DNA of 64,000 nt from positions 62,001 to 126,000 of the forward strand of contig NZ_WIPH01000001.1 in NCBI RefSeq assembly GCF_009547075.1, read 5' to 3'. Shown here one piece after another: positions 1 to 9,683 of this stretch. A program made the position numbers and the translations under genes. Within the stretch, counting starts at the first letter, position 1. Every line of letters starts with the position of its first letter. The notes beneath the pieces were generated by a model that saw only the letters and a program-made list of their open reading frames with translations, did not search any database and was not told the DNA's origin. The DNA comes from Gluconobacter aidae (lineage in GTDB: Bacteria; Pseudomonadota; Alphaproteobacteria; Acetobacterales; Acetobacteraceae).

Positions 1-658
1 CGGCCAGATCGTCCGGGCCCATATTGTCAAAGACATGGGCCTTGGCGGCGGCATAGCCTGCCATGTCGCCATGCCGGTCCAGATGGTCGGGGGTCAGGTT
101 CAGCAGGCAGGCGCCGTTCGCGTGGAAGCGATCCAGCCGTTCGAGCATGTAGGACGACATTTCGATGACGTAGACGCCGTCATCGGGCAGGAGCGGTAAT
201 GCCAGCGATGCCGTGCCCAGATTGCCACCCGCCGTGCAGGAACGCCCGGCCGTCGTAAAAAGATGGGCGATCAGCGCCGTCGTCGTCGACTTCCCGTTCG
301 TTCCCGTGACTGCGACGAATGCGGCCTTTGATCCGGACTTTCGGACGGCGCGATACAGAATCTCGGCATCGGACAGGATTTGGATCTCCTGTGCCCGGGC
401 GAGGTCCGCGACGGGATGGGCCTTGGAAAGCAGATGGGGAATGCCGGGGGACAGGATGAGAGCCGTCATGCCGGACAGGTCGGTCAGGGGGGCGACTGTC
501 AGGTTCGGCTGAGCGGGAAGATCGGCATTGCGATCATCCCAGGCCTGAACCTCTGCGCCCATCCCGAGCAGCGCCTGCACGACAGCCGTACCATTGCGCC
601 CCAGACCGCAGACGGCATAGCGCTCGCCTGCGAGGAGGTTGGACGGAAAGCCGCTCAT
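1..658 (-). CDS. murD: UDP-N-acetylmuramoyl-L-alanine--D-glutamate ligase (partial, C-terminus outside window)
   Basis: Cytoplasmic Mur ligase that adds D-glutamate to UDP-MurNAc-L-Ala using ATP. About 219 N-terminal residues are in the window; the reading frame runs off the left edge. The start reads [20 protein letters not shown], a Rossmann-like N-terminal domain. The Mur-ligase ATP loop GTNGKST lies near residue 118 and the central-domain motif [12 protein letters not shown] near residues 185-195. The ATG overlaps the mraY stop as ATGA, so the gene is translationally coupled at the end of this dcw segment. Its place directly after mraY is the standard order. Identity is secure; only completeness is limited. 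Confidence 0.93.
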   Translation of the reverse strand, partial: MSGFPSNLLAGERYAVCGLGRNGTAVVQALLGMGAEVQAWDDRNADLPAQPNLTVAPLTDLSGMTALILSPGIPHLLSKAHPVADLARAQEIQILSDAEILYRAVRKSGSKAAFVAVTGTNGKSTTTALIAHLFTTAGRSCTAGGNLGTASLALPLLPDDGVYVIEMSSYMLERLDRFHANGACLLNLTPDHLDRHGDMAGYAAAKAHVFDNMGPDDLA

Positions 659-1746
659 CGTAGTTTCAGCGTCGCCAGACCGCACAGGCCCAGCACGATG
701 GAGACGATCCAGAACCGGATCACGATTTTTGGCTCCTGCCAGCCCTTTTTCTCAAAATGGTGGTGCAACGGCGCCATCAGGAACACGCGTCGTCCCGTCC
801 GCTTGAACCAGAAAATCTGGATCACGACCGACAGGGTTTCAGCAACGAAAACGCCGCCCACGATGCACAGGACGAGTTCATGCTTTGTGGCAACAGCCAC
901 GGCTCCGAGAGCCCCACCGAGGGACAGGGACCCGGTATCGCCCATGAAAACGGCGGCCGGCGGGGCGTTGAACCACAGGAACCCGAGGCCCGCGCCAATC
1001 AGGGCCGCACAGAAAACTGCGAGTTCGCCCGTGCCGGGAACCGGGTGGAGTTGGAGATAGTCGGCGAAGACGTGATTGCCGACCAGATAGGAGATCAGGG
1101 CGAAGACCAATGCGGCGATTACGACCGGGACGATGGCCAGACCGTCCAACCCGTCCGTGAAGTTCACGGCGTTGCCGAAGCCGGTGATGGTGATCATTGC
1201 AAAGATCGGGAAGGCATAGCCCAGCGGAAGAAGCACATCCTTGATGAACGGAAAGGCGACCATGTTGCGCAGTTCCGGCGGCGTCAGGGACTGGAGCCAT
1301 ATCCCGGCGATCAGCGACGCCAGAAACTCGCAGCCAAGCCGGGTGCGCTTGGAGACGCCGGTCGTGTTGCGCTTGGAGAGCTTCAGGTAGTCGTCTGCAA
1401 AGCCAACTGCTCCGAAAGCTGCCGTCGTTAGCATGACGGCCCAGACGAAGCCGTTTGTGAGATCCGCCCAGAGCAGTGTTGCCGAGAAAAGCGCAATCAG
1501 AATCAGCATTCCGCCCATCGTCGGCGTGCCGGCTTTTTCCAGAATGTGTCGTTCAGGACCCACGGATCGGATCGGCTGGCCTTCGCGCTGGATGCGTTTG
1601 AGCTGTGCGATGAAGGGATTGCCCAGTGCCAGCGAGATGACCAGCGCCGTCAGGCAGGCGCAGCCTGAACGGAACGTCAGGTAATGAAACAGGTTGAAGA
1701 ATCCGCCATGGGACGTGTCATGGGCGGCGATGAGATTGAAAAGCAT
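655..1746 (-). CDS. mraY: Phospho-N-acetylmuramoyl-pentapeptide transferase (lipid I synthase)
   Basis: Integral inner-membrane enzyme that transfers phospho-MurNAc-pentapeptide to undecaprenyl phosphate, making lipid I. The 363-residue length is normal for the family and about ten hydrophobic segments are spread along the protein. Family motifs are visible: the Asp-rich loop [29 protein letters not shown], and the C-terminal histidine loop [11 protein letters not shown]. The start codon shares one base with the murF stop (TGATG), and the gene overlaps murD by four bases downstream, so it sits in a fully coupled operon. Confidence 0.97.
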   Translation of the reverse strand: MLFNLIAAHDTSHGGFFNLFHYLTFRSGCACLTALVISLALGNPFIAQLKRIQREGQPIRSVGPERHILEKAGTPTMGGMLILIALFSATLLWADLTNGFVWAVMLTTAAFGAVGFADDYLKLSKRNTTGVSKRTRLGCEFLASLIAGIWLQSLTPPELRNMVAFPFIKDVLLPLGYAFPIFAMITITGFGNAVNFTDGLDGLAIVPVVIAALVFALISYLVGNHVFADYLQLHPVPGTGELAVFCAALIGAGLGFLWFNAPPAAVFMGDTGSLSLGGALGAVAVATKHELVLCIVGGVFVAETLSVVIQIFWFKRTGRRVFLMAPLHHHFEKKGWQEPKIVIRFWIVSIVLGLCGLATLKLR

Positions 1747-3119
1747 CAGGCAGAGACCGGGCTGGAAGCGTTGTCGAGGATTGAGATCACGTCACGCATC
1801 CGGCTGCCGAAGCTGCCTTTCACGAGCAGGAGATCACCGGGGCGAAGGGCTTTGAGCAGAAGAGGGGCCAGAGATGCGGCATCAGCGGCGTATCCGCCCT
1901 GAAGCTCGGAGGGAAGCGCGTCATAAAGCGCGCGCATATGGGGGCCGCAGCAGAAGGCGATGGCTTTGGCGTTCTGAACGGCGTCTGCGAGCGAACGGTG
2001 TTCGGCATCGGCGAAGGTGCCAAGTTCGCGGATGTCCCCCAGAGCCGCGATGTGCCGCTGGGCCGGAATCAGCGCGAGGGTTGCCAGTGCCGCGCGGACG
2101 CTGGGCGTGGACGCATTATAGCTTTCGTCCAGAAGGCGCACGTCGTTCAGGATCGTGCGGATCTGTCCACGTCCGGCACCTGGCACAAAGTTTTGCAGTG
2201 CGGTGGTCGCAACGGCGACGTCTTCGCCAAGAGCTGCAACCGCGCCGAGAGCCAGAGCCGCATTGCGTGCCAGATGCTCTCCCGGCGCCGTTAGTGTCAC
2301 ATTCTGGATGCCGCAAGGCAGATGTAGCGAAAAATGGCTGCCTTCTGCCGAGCAGTGCAGATTTTCGATCCGGAGCTGTGCCGTCTTGGAGAAGCCCGAA
2401 CGCCAAAGGACACGTCCTTCGGGCAGGGCTCCCCGGAAATGCTCCTGACCGGCTGCGTCGTCGGGGACAATGGCGATCCCCTCGTCCGCAAGCGCGCTGA
2501 ACAGGTCGGATTTTTCCTGCGCAATTGCCTCGATGCTGCCCATATGGCCGAGATGCGCCGTGCCGATCGTGGTGATGATGGCTACATCGGGCCGGACCTG
2601 AGCAGCAAGGGGAGCAATTTCCCCGACATGGTTCATGCCGATTTCGCTGATGCAGAACCTTGCGTCCTGCGGCAGTCGGGCCAGCGTCAGGGGCACGCCC
2701 CAGTGGTTGTTGTAGGAGGCGACGGCGGCGTGCGTCGGGCCGATGGCGGACAGCGCGACTTTCAGCATGTCCTTGGTCGTCGTCTTGCCGACGCTTCCGG
2801 TGATGGCAACGACTTTTCCGCGAAAACGCATGCGCGCATAACGCCCCAGATCCACAAGGGCGGTCATGGTGTCAGGAACGATCAGAAGGCGCGGATCGTC
2901 CAGACCAGCCGTGTCATGCACAAGTGCGCAGGCGGCACCCTTGTCCAGAGCCTGCTGCACATGGGCATGGCCGTCGCTCGTCTCGCCCCGCAGCGCGATG
3001 AACAGGTCCCCCGGCGTCAGTGTCCGGGTGTCGATCGAGATGCCGGTGACCTGAACATCGGCATTCAGTGTTCCGCCTGTCGCGGCGCGAAGGTCCGCAC
3101 TGTTCCACAGAACGCTCAT
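1746..3119 (-). CDS. murF: UDP-N-acetylmuramoyl-tripeptide--D-alanyl-D-alanine ligase
   Basis: Cytoplasmic ligase that adds D-Ala-D-Ala to UDP-MurNAc-tripeptide. The 457 residues follow the Mur-ligase plan: a substrate domain with the [14 protein letters not shown] motif near residues 30-43, the ATP loop [12 protein letters not shown] near residue 107, the [11 protein letters not shown] signature typical of MurF, and a C-terminal domain with [15 protein letters not shown]. It starts with ATG overlapping the murE stop as ATGA and ends sharing a base with mraY. Nothing is unusual apart from the very tight packing. Confidence 0.96.
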   Translation of the reverse strand: MSVLWNSADLRAATGGTLNADVQVTGISIDTRTLTPGDLFIALRGETSDGHAHVQQALDKGAACALVHDTAGLDDPRLLIVPDTMTALVDLGRYARMRFRGKVVAITGSVGKTTTKDMLKVALSAIGPTHAAVASYNNHWGVPLTLARLPQDARFCISEIGMNHVGEIAPLAAQVRPDVAIITTIGTAHLGHMGSIEAIAQEKSDLFSALADEGIAIVPDDAAGQEHFRGALPEGRVLWRSGFSKTAQLRIENLHCSAEGSHFSLHLPCGIQNVTLTAPGEHLARNAALALGAVAALGEDVAVATTALQNFVPGAGRGQIRTILNDVRLLDESYNASTPSVRAALATLALIPAQRHIAALGDIRELGTFADAEHRSLADAVQNAKAIAFCCGPHMRALYDALPSELQGGYAADAASLAPLLLKALRPGDLLLVKGSFGSRMRDVISILDNASSPVSA

Positions 3120-4576
3120 GCCGCACCTGCCAGTTCACGAATAACGAGACGGTCATCGAAGGGCAGGATGTCCGTGCCAACGATCTGACCCTGCTCATGT
3201 CCCTTGCCGGCCACGACAAGGATATCGCCGGGCTTCAGGGCCTCAAGTCCCGCTGCGATGGCGCTGCGGCGGTCTGCGATTTCCAGTGCATCCGGGCAGG
3301 CCGCCAGGATTTCCGAACGGATGGAAGCGGGCTCTTCCGTGCGGGGATTGTCGTCCGTTACGATCGCCAGATCCGCCATTCGCGCGGCAACTGCTCCCAT
3401 GAGCGGGCGCTTGCCGCGGTCGCGATCGCCACCCGCGCCGAAGACCACGACCAGACGCCCTGCCGTATGCGGACGCAGGCTGGACAGGACGCAGTCGAGC
3501 GCATCGGGGGTGTGGGCATAATCGACATAGGCGGCAGCACCGTTGGAGAGCGCAACAGCCCGCTCGCATCGGCCGTGTACACCCGTCAGGCGCGACAGAA
3601 GGGCCACAACCTGCCGGGCATCGGCGTCGTCTTTCCAGCACATGGCAGCCGCCAGCATCACGTTCTCGGCCTGGAAGCGTCCGGGCAGCGAAAGGGAGAT
3701 TTCGGGCAGTTCCTCGCCATGCAGGGCGAGGCGCAGGATCTGCCCTGACGGCGTGGGACGGGCTTCGATCAGTCGCAGCGTGGTGCCATTGCGCCCCACG
3801 TTGCGGAGTTTGAGGCTCCGACGGGCTGCAATGTTCTGAAGAGCCGCAAATGTCTCGCCGTCCATGTCCGCATTGACCGCTGCGATACCCCCTGTGGGAA
3901 GCACCTCGTCAAACAGGCGCAGTTTTGCCGCGCGATAGGCTTCCAGCGTCAGATGATAATCCAGATGGTCGCGCGTCAGATTGGAGAAGCCGGCTGCCGT
4001 CAGTGTGACGCCGTCCAGCCGATGCTGCTCAAGTCCGTGCGACGAGGCTTCGAGGGCGACATGCTCCACGCCGTTACGGGCCAGCGCGGCGAGGGTCCGG
4101 GACAGCGATACGGGGTCCGGCGTCGTCAGGCTTGGTGGAGCCGGGACATCCGTATCGGAAATGAGACCCAGCGTTCCAAGGCTTGCCGCCCGGTTTCCCT
4201 GAAGGGTCCAGAGCTGGCGGAGGAAATCGGCCGTGCTGCTTTTACCGTTCGTCCCGGTGATCGCCGCGATGCAGGACGGTTGCGGACCGGCAAGCGCGGA
4301 CGCCATGCAGGCAAGCAGATGCTTTGCATCGGGCCGTACGATCACGGGAACTGCGCTATCCGGGCCCGCGGTTTCCTGATCCACGATTACGGCTGCGGCT
4401 CCCTGCGATACGGCCTGCGGGATGAAGGCGCTTCCGTCCTGTTTCGCTCCGCGCAGGGCAAAGAACAGCGTCCCCGGGCCGGCCTGGCGGCTGTCGGGGG
4501 TCACGGCCAGAATGTCGGGATCGTCTGTCAGGGACTGCGACGTGTCGCAAAGGGCGAAGAGCTGTGAGAGGAGCAT
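3116..4576 (-). CDS. murE: UDP-N-acetylmuramoyl-tripeptide synthetase, meso-DAP type
   Basis: Adds the third stem-peptide residue to UDP-MurNAc-L-Ala-D-Glu. It has 486 residues with the ATP loop GTNGKSSTADFL, the YAHTPDALD motif and, in the C-terminal domain, DDNPRTEEP. The DNPR sequence is the family marker for meso-diaminopimelate as the added amino acid, as expected for a Gram-negative. The gene lies 8 bases after ftsI and overlaps murF by four bases. Confidence in the substrate rests on that motif; the protein family itself is certain. Confidence 0.96.
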   Translation of the reverse strand: MLLSQLFALCDTSQSLTDDPDILAVTPDSRQAGPGTLFFALRGAKQDGSAFIPQAVSQGAAAVIVDQETAGPDSAVPVIVRPDAKHLLACMASALAGPQPSCIAAITGTNGKSSTADFLRQLWTLQGNRAASLGTLGLISDTDVPAPPSLTTPDPVSLSRTLAALARNGVEHVALEASSHGLEQHRLDGVTLTAAGFSNLTRDHLDYHLTLEAYRAAKLRLFDEVLPTGGIAAVNADMDGETFAALQNIAARRSLKLRNVGRNGTTLRLIEARPTPSGQILRLALHGEELPEISLSLPGRFQAENVMLAAAMCWKDDADARQVVALLSRLTGVHGRCERAVALSNGAAAYVDYAHTPDALDCVLSSLRPHTAGRLVVVFGAGGDRDRGKRPLMGAVAARMADLAIVTDDNPRTEEPASIRSEILAACPDALEIADRRSAIAAGLEALKPGDILVVAGKGHEQGQIVGTDILPFDDRLVIRELAGAA

Positions 4577-4584
4577 GAAACGGT

Positions 4585-6567
4585 TCAGTGCTGTGTTCGG
4601 GAGGTCGGGGTTTTGGTGCGGGACTGATTGCGCGGCTCCCCTGGATCGTTGCCGGGGCCCAGGGGGCGGTATCCGGGAGGCACGGGCGGGTTCATCGGAA
4701 TGGCCAGCGAGGCGTCGATCGCATCCTTGTTCGCCAGATCGGGGAACTGGTTCAGGATCGGGCCGACACGCGAGATGATTTTCTTGACGGTCGGTGCGGC
4801 GTTCCAGGCGGCTGTCGTCCAGCCATGGGTTGCCGCCGTGCCCTGCGGACTGTCGAGCATCACATAGACGGCGTAACGGGGGTTGTTCATCGGGAACACG
4901 CTGGTAAAGGCCGAGACGTTGACGTGCTTCAGGTATCCGCCATGCGCGCCGATCTTTTCCGCCGTGCCGGTCTTGCCGCCGACATAATAGCCCGGCACTT
5001 CGGCGGACTTGCCGCTCCCCATCGTGACGTCGAGGCGCAGCAGTTTGCGCAGGAGGGCCGAGGTCTGTTCGGAAAGGACGCGCGTGCCCACGGGCGTTTC
5101 GGCTCCGATCTCGTCACCGTTCGCACCCGGCCGATAGGCCACGGGCCGGACCTGTGCCGCATCGGCGTCGGGCGTCGGTTTGCTGTCGTCTTCGGTATCG
5201 CGTGCCACGAGGGTTGGCTTGAGCAGGATACCGCCATTCACGGTTGCCGCCGTGCCTCGCACGATGGCCAGTGGCGGTTCGGCGACACCGTGCCCGAACC
5301 CGACTGTCATGACCGTGGAAAGGCCCCAGTTGCGTGATGCGGGAACAAGCGGCCGCCCGGCTTCGGGCAGCTCGACCGGGACACGATTGAAAAAGCCCAT
5401 GTTCCGCAGCCAGTCCTGCTGACGCGCCGCGCCGACATCAAGCGCGATATGCGCCGCAGCCGGGTTGGACGAATAGGCCAGAACGCCGGGCAGGGAGAGC
5501 CAGGGGGCGAAATGGTCGGTCTTCATGTCGCGGATCGTGAAGCGGCCGACTCTGATGGGAATGGTCGAAAAGCGGTCCCACGGGTGGATGATGCCGAGTT
5601 GCAGGCCCATGGCCGCCGTCTGGAGCTTGAAGGTCGAACCCGGTTCATACATGCCGGTAACGGCCCGGTTGAAGCGGGCGTCGTTGGGCGCGTGGCCGAA
5701 ATCGTTGGCGTCGTAATCGGGCAGGCTGACCATGGCCAGGATCTCGCCGGTACGGACGTCCATGACGATGGCACTGGCGCCGATCGCCGAGAACTCGTCC
5801 TTTGCGGCCTGAAGTTCGTCATGCGCGACGGTCTGCACGCGCACGTCCAAGGACAGGCGCAGCGGTGTGCGATCGGAGTTCAGGCGCTTGTCGAAATACC
5901 GCTCCACGCCTGCAATGCCGTGATCGTCGATATCGACGCTGCCCATGATCTGCGCGGCCGTGCGACCCAAGGGATAATGGCGACGTTCGCCTGCTTCGAA
6001 ATAAATGCCCGGAATGCCCAGATTGTTGATGGCGATTTCCTGAACGGGCGAAATGTCACGCGCCAGATAGACGAACTGCTTTTTCAGCGACAGGCGGCGG
6101 ATCGTCTCGTCCCGGCCGAGCTGTGGCAGCACTTTCCGCAACTTGTCGGCGGCATCCGCGGGGTCGATCAGTTCCATCGGGTTGGCATAGACCTGCGCGA
6201 CAGGCAGCGAGAGCGCCAGAGCCTGACCCATGCGATCGGTAATGGTGGCGCGCTTGACGGTGGGCAGGACGAAATCGCCCGACATTTCTCCGCGTGGATC
6301 GCTCTTGGGGATTTCCGGAACCTGAGGCGCGATCTGGCGCTTTTCCGGCTCCATCGGCATGAGGACGGTGGCGACGGTCGCCTTGAGCGCCACGGCTCCA
6401 TAAATCGCGAGAAATCCCATCCCGACACCGAGCAGGCGCCCATGCATCTGGTCAAGATTCAGCCTGCGGAACCCCCGCGGCGTGCCGCCACGCCGGAAAC
6501 GCCCTGACGGCACATCCGGACGCTCGGGGCGCTGTGAACCGGAAGAAGGTGGCACGTCCTGGGGCAT
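4585..6567 (-). CDS. ftsI: Peptidoglycan D,D-transpeptidase FtsI (penicillin-binding protein 3)
   Basis: Septal class B penicillin-binding protein that cross-links peptidoglycan at the division site. It has 660 residues: a cytoplasmic tail of about 45 residues, one transmembrane anchor (roughly residues 46-68, GVGMGFLAIYGAVALKATVA), a pedestal domain, and a transpeptidase domain. The catalytic triplet motifs are present: STFKL (SxxK) in EPGSTFKLQTA, SSN (SxN) in YSSNPAA, and KTG in GGKTGTAEK. A low-complexity Pro/Arg-rich tail follows the enzyme domain. It lies between ftsL and murE as in other dcw clusters, with 81 bases separating it from ftsL. Confidence 0.95.
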   Translation of the reverse strand: MPQDVPPSSGSQRPERPDVPSGRFRRGGTPRGFRRLNLDQMHGRLLGVGMGFLAIYGAVALKATVATVLMPMEPEKRQIAPQVPEIPKSDPRGEMSGDFVLPTVKRATITDRMGQALALSLPVAQVYANPMELIDPADAADKLRKVLPQLGRDETIRRLSLKKQFVYLARDISPVQEIAINNLGIPGIYFEAGERRHYPLGRTAAQIMGSVDIDDHGIAGVERYFDKRLNSDRTPLRLSLDVRVQTVAHDELQAAKDEFSAIGASAIVMDVRTGEILAMVSLPDYDANDFGHAPNDARFNRAVTGMYEPGSTFKLQTAAMGLQLGIIHPWDRFSTIPIRVGRFTIRDMKTDHFAPWLSLPGVLAYSSNPAAAHIALDVGAARQQDWLRNMGFFNRVPVELPEAGRPLVPASRNWGLSTVMTVGFGHGVAEPPLAIVRGTAATVNGGILLKPTLVARDTEDDSKPTPDADAAQVRPVAYRPGANGDEIGAETPVGTRVLSEQTSALLRKLLRLDVTMGSGKSAEVPGYYVGGKTGTAEKIGAHGGYLKHVNVSAFTSVFPMNNPRYAVYVMLDSPQGTAATHGWTTAAWNAAPTVKKIISRVGPILNQFPDLANKDAIDASLAIPMNPPVPPGYRPLGPGNDPGEPRNQSRTKTPTSRTQH

Positions 6568-6648
6568 CGTGCGGGGGTGCGTCCTGTTGAAGGGCTCGCC
6601 CTAAGCTATCCGAAAATGCTGAACGAGCGGTTAACGATGAGAAGGCTT

Positions 6649-7440
6649 TCAGTTAGCCAACGGCACCGGCGCGGGCAATGCGTCATTCGTATTTCCCAGA
6701 GCGGAAAGTTGTGTGTGATGCGTGCGGAGTGGGGCTTCGGCCAGACGGGTCGACGCTGCGCTGTGGTGGACATGCACGGTCTGGGGGTGCCATGCGGCAA
6801 CCATCAGTGGAGCAGGATGGCTCTCACGATAGTTGACCAGGCGAACACCGGGTGCGCTGTCGGCATGGGCGTGAACCAGTCCTGAGACCGTGCGCGGCGC
6901 GGCGGACGCGATCTGCATGTCCGCATTGTGGGCATGGGAGACATGCGCCGGGATGGCGGCCGCCTTCGGTGTTGCGGCGGGATGCGATGCCATGGCGACA
7001 GCCACCGGACGCGGAGCCGGACTCGGCTGGGCGGGGGCGGGAGCATGCACGACAGCCTGCGGAGCGGGTAGGGGCAGGTGAGCGGCTTCGGCCGCACGGA
7101 TGACAACCTCATGCAGTCCCTCACGCGGATCGGCCGGTTGAGCCTTCGAACCCGGCGCGGGAAGGCGCGCTTCGAGTGAGGCCATACGGATGAACTGGTC
7201 CGGCTCCATCGGGTGCAGGGCGGGAACAAAGCGGGCTGACAGGGTTTTCAGGCGGTCCGGCTGGTTCAGCAGGGCCCATTCCGTACGGAGCATTGCGGTC
7301 TGGCCGCGCACGCGCTGCGTCTCCTGCACGATCTTCGTGATCTTCTGGTCCAGAACCGTGGTCTCATGCTTCTTGGTATAGAGAAACAGGCCGGATCCTG
7401 CGGCGAGGACAGCGCAGGCGACAGTGAAGGGCCGGATCAT
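6649..7440 (-). CDS. ftsL: FtsL-like cell division protein with long Ala/Pro/His-rich tail
   Basis: By position between rsmH and ftsI and by its N-terminus this is FtsL, the bitopic division protein that works with FtsB/FtsQ. Residues about 3-22 form a single membrane segment ([20 protein letters not shown]), followed by a short coiled-coil stretch and the typical [14 protein letters not shown] sequence near residue 65. The protein has 263 residues, while FtsL is usually about 100-130. The extra 150 residues are rich in Ala, Pro and His and should be periplasmic. The gene overlaps rsmH by four bases (ATGA). Sequence conservation in FtsL is low, so the call depends strongly on context. Confidence 0.82.
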   Translation of the reverse strand: MIRPFTVACAVLAAGSGLFLYTKKHETTVLDQKITKIVQETQRVRGQTAMLRTEWALLNQPDRLKTLSARFVPALHPMEPDQFIRMASLEARLPAPGSKAQPADPREGLHEVVIRAAEAAHLPLPAPQAVVHAPAPAQPSPAPRPVAVAMASHPAATPKAAAIPAHVSHAHNADMQIASAAPRTVSGLVHAHADSAPGVRLVNYRESHPAPLMVAAWHPQTVHVHHSAASTRLAEAPLRTHHTQLSALGNTNDALPAPVPLAN

Positions 7441-8408
7441 GAGGGCATTCCTGAGACGGGCATCTTGGGGGCGGGGTTGCGAACCAGTGCACGCAGGCGG
7501 GCGCTGCGGGCGCGGGGATTTTCCCGGGATTCCTCATCCGTGGCGGAGAGGGGACGGGAATAGAGAAGGGAAAAGGCCGGTGCGTCCTGACGGAGCGGCG
7601 CCGGTTCGTAACGGGAAGGGTTTCCCGTCCGCCCTGCAAGGACGGCCATGGCACGTTTCGCCAGGCGATCTTCCAGGGAATGGAATGTTACGACCACGAA
7701 AACGCCGCCGGGAGCCAGAAGGCGCGGCGCCGCTTCCAGCGCCCGCTCCAGTTCGCCCAACTCGTCGTTCACGGCAATCCGCAGCCCCTGGAAGCTGCGG
7801 GTGGCCGGATCGATATTGGCGCGGTCGCGGGGGACGCAGCAGCGGATGATATGCGCGAGCTGGCCGGTCGTTGTGATCGGGGCTTCGGCGCGGGCGGCCA
7901 CGATGGCGCGCGCAATGCGGCGGGAGAGCTTTTCCTCGCCATAGCGGTAAAGGATGTCCGCGAGTTCGGCTTCCCTGCACGTATTGACCAGATCAGCCGC
8001 CGAGGGGCCATCCGAGCCCATCCGCATGTCCAGCGGGCCGTCATTGCGGAACGAGAAACCACGCTCGGCCTGATCGATCTGGAAGGACGAGACGCCCAGA
8101 TCCAGCACGATGCCGTCGAACGGACCTTCCGCTCCGACCAGGGCTTCCATGTCGCCGAACGTGCCCTGGTGCATCCGCAACCGTCCGTTGGCCTGAACGG
8201 CCATGGCGTTTCCGCGCTCGATGGCGGCAGGGTCGCGGTCGATCGCATCGAGCGTGCAGTCGGCCGCATTCAGGATGGCGCGGGCATAGCCGCCCCCCCC
8301 GAACGTGCCGTCCAGATACCGTCCGCCAGCGCGCGGGGAGAGTGCTTCGAGAACCTCGTGCAGCATGACCGGAACATGGCCGGAATGGACCAGGGTGATC
8401 GCGTTCAT
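7437..8408 (-). CDS. rsmH: 16S rRNA (cytosine(1402)-N4)-methyltransferase
   Basis: S-adenosylmethionine-dependent enzyme (formerly MraW) that N4-methylates C1402 in the ribosomal P site. It has 323 residues with the N-terminal [13 protein letters not shown], the SAM-binding segment [16 protein letters not shown], the substrate-region motif [11 protein letters not shown] and the C-terminal [14 protein letters not shown]. It overlaps both neighbours by four bases, mraZ upstream and ftsL downstream, as is common in dcw clusters. Confidence 0.96.
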   Translation of the reverse strand: MNAITLVHSGHVPVMLHEVLEALSPRAGGRYLDGTFGGGGYARAILNAADCTLDAIDRDPAAIERGNAMAVQANGRLRMHQGTFGDMEALVGAEGPFDGIVLDLGVSSFQIDQAERGFSFRNDGPLDMRMGSDGPSAADLVNTCREAELADILYRYGEEKLSRRIARAIVAARAEAPITTTGQLAHIIRCCVPRDRANIDPATRSFQGLRIAVNDELGELERALEAAPRLLAPGGVFVVVTFHSLEDRLAKRAMAVLAGRTGNPSRYEPAPLRQDAPAFSLLYSRPLSATDEESRENPRARSARLRALVRNPAPKMPVSGMPS

Positions 8409-8899
8409 TCCGCTGCTCCCGCTGTGTTGCCGGCGGCAGGCGCGCTGGCGGGGCGGCGGCTGGTTGCGAGAGTTCTGGCACGGCTGCGGGCGGCCTGACG
8501 CCGTTCCGCCGCAGCTTCGGGGTTCCAGATCTGGAATGTGCGGCCAAGCCCCATGAAGGAGACTTCGTCGGTCAGGGCTGCGTGGGTGCGCAGGTTTTCG
8601 GGAAGAATGATGCGGCCTTCCTTGTCGCTGTCCAGCGGATAGGCGTCCGCATAGAGGCTGGCGGCCAGATCTTCATGATCTTCCGAAAAGGGATCGTATT
8701 CGTCGAGCGGTGTCGCAAGGGACGCGAAAGCGCCGACCGTCCAGCCTTCGATGCAGGGATGGAGATGGGACGGACGCAGGATGACCAGTGGATCTCCCGG
8801 CTGGGCCTGTGACTTCAGGGCGGCGCGGAAAGATGCGGGAATGGAGACACGTCCCTTGGCATCGAAACGGTTCTGATGCGTGCCGAGGAACATGCTCAT
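8405..8899 (-). CDS. mraZ: MraZ transcriptional regulator of the dcw cluster
   Basis: DNA-binding protein of the AbrB/SpoVT fold that in other bacteria represses or modulates its own dcw promoter. The 164-residue product starts [20 protein letters not shown], the first SpoVT-like repeat; the second repeat has [16 protein letters not shown] near residues 93-108. A basic, Ala-rich tail extends past the usual 140-150 residues. A good ribosome binding site (GGAAGGAGG on the coding strand) precedes the ATG. It is the first gene of the operon, and a candidate operator lies 69-93 bases upstream. Confidence 0.94.
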   Translation of the reverse strand: MSMFLGTHQNRFDAKGRVSIPASFRAALKSQAQPGDPLVILRPSHLHPCIEGWTVGAFASLATPLDEYDPFSEDHEDLAASLYADAYPLDSDKEGRIILPENLRTHAALTDEVSFMGLGRTFQIWNPEAAAERRQAARSRARTLATSRRPASAPAAGNTAGAAE

Positions 8900-8967
8900 G
8901 GATGATGTGCCTCCTTCCTGCGTCAGAACCGGTCATGCGGTTGCTGGTTATTTGACTTGGTCTTGAC

Positions 8968-8992
8968 TGGGATATCATGGGATTTCATGGGA
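8968..8992 (-). promoter_or_regulatory. Candidate MraZ operator: three TGGGA direct repeats
   Basis: TGGGA occurs at 8968, 8978 and 8988 on the + strand with an exact 10-base period (five-base repeats, five-base spacers). This matches the TGGGN-N5 array described for Escherichia coli MraZ binding. On the coding strand the repeats read TCCCA and fall between a possible -35 (TTGACG) and -10 (GATATC) upstream of mraZ. Orientation relative to the gene and promoter assignment are inferred. Confidence 0.6.
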
Positions 8993-9010
8993 CGTCAAAC
9001 GGATTTCGTC

Positions 9011-9030
9011 AGAAAACCGCAGAAAACCGC
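9011..9030. repeat. Two-copy tandem 10-mer upstream of mraZ
   Basis: AGAAAACCGC is repeated exactly twice, head to tail, 112-131 bases upstream of mraZ and next to the TGGGA array. It could be an upstream activator site or chance; nothing further can be supported. Confidence 0.3.
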
Positions 9031-9191
9031 GATATTTTCAAAGTCAGAAATGTGACGGGATTTTTTGCTTTTTATTAGGAATTATCAGGGATAATCGCAT
9101 ACGCTGATTTATACCTGCCGTTATTTGTTCTGTTTTTGTTCTTCTTTGGCGAGGGGAACAATTACTGGGAAGAACGGATTTTTCCAACAGG

Positions 9192-9610
9192 TGCCAGACG
9201 GCCTGTAAGCCGGGTTCTGTCCGTCCGAAGGCGGGACGATCATTCCTCTGGGACCTGCATTGCTGCAGGCCTCACGCAACCAACCCGAACGACGGGGCGA
9301 GAAACCCCCGGTTTCCTTGCGGAAACCTGCCGTTCCTATTCGGTCTTGCTCCCGGTAGGGTTTACCATGACCATCGCCGTTGCCGGAGATGCGGTGCGCT
9401 CTTGCCGCACCGTTTCGCCCTTACCCGCAACATGTTCCCCGGCGAATGAACGCGTGGGGCACAGTCCGGCGGGCGGTCTGTTTTCTGTGGCACTGTCCCT
9501 GGGGTCGCCCCCGCCGGCAATTAGCCGGTACCGTCTTCCCATGGAGCCCGGACTTTCCTCCCTGTATGCGATCCTCATCGCACACACAGCGATCGTCCAG
9601 CCGTCTGGCG
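9192..9610 (-). ncRNA. rnpB: RNase P RNA (type A)
   Basis: Catalytic RNA that removes the 5' leader from pre-tRNA. The 3' part on the minus strand contains the hallmark GAACCCGGCTTACAGGCC. The ends pair to form helix P1: GCCAGACGG (complement of 9601-9609) with CCGTCTGGC (complement of 9193-9201). The conserved GAGGAAAGTCCGGGCTCC block (CR I region) and the GGGTAAGGGCGAAACGGTGCGG region are also visible. The length of about 419 bases fits a proteobacterial type A RNA. Open reading frames across this stretch are not genes. Confidence 0.96.
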
Positions 9611-9616
9611 GCGCAG

Positions 9617-9645
9617 ACACTGCTCCGGGACGCCTGCGGGGTCAA
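9617..9645 (-). promoter_or_regulatory. Probable rnpB promoter
   Basis: On the minus strand, TTGACC (complement of 9640-9645) is followed after 17 bases by CAGTGT (complement of 9617-9622), which keeps the two most conserved -10 bases. The predicted start falls about seven bases later, just at the 5' base of RNase P helix P1. Confidence 0.55.
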
Positions 9646-9683
9646 GGGCAGACTTTTGGGCATGATCCCGGCATAATGGTGAA

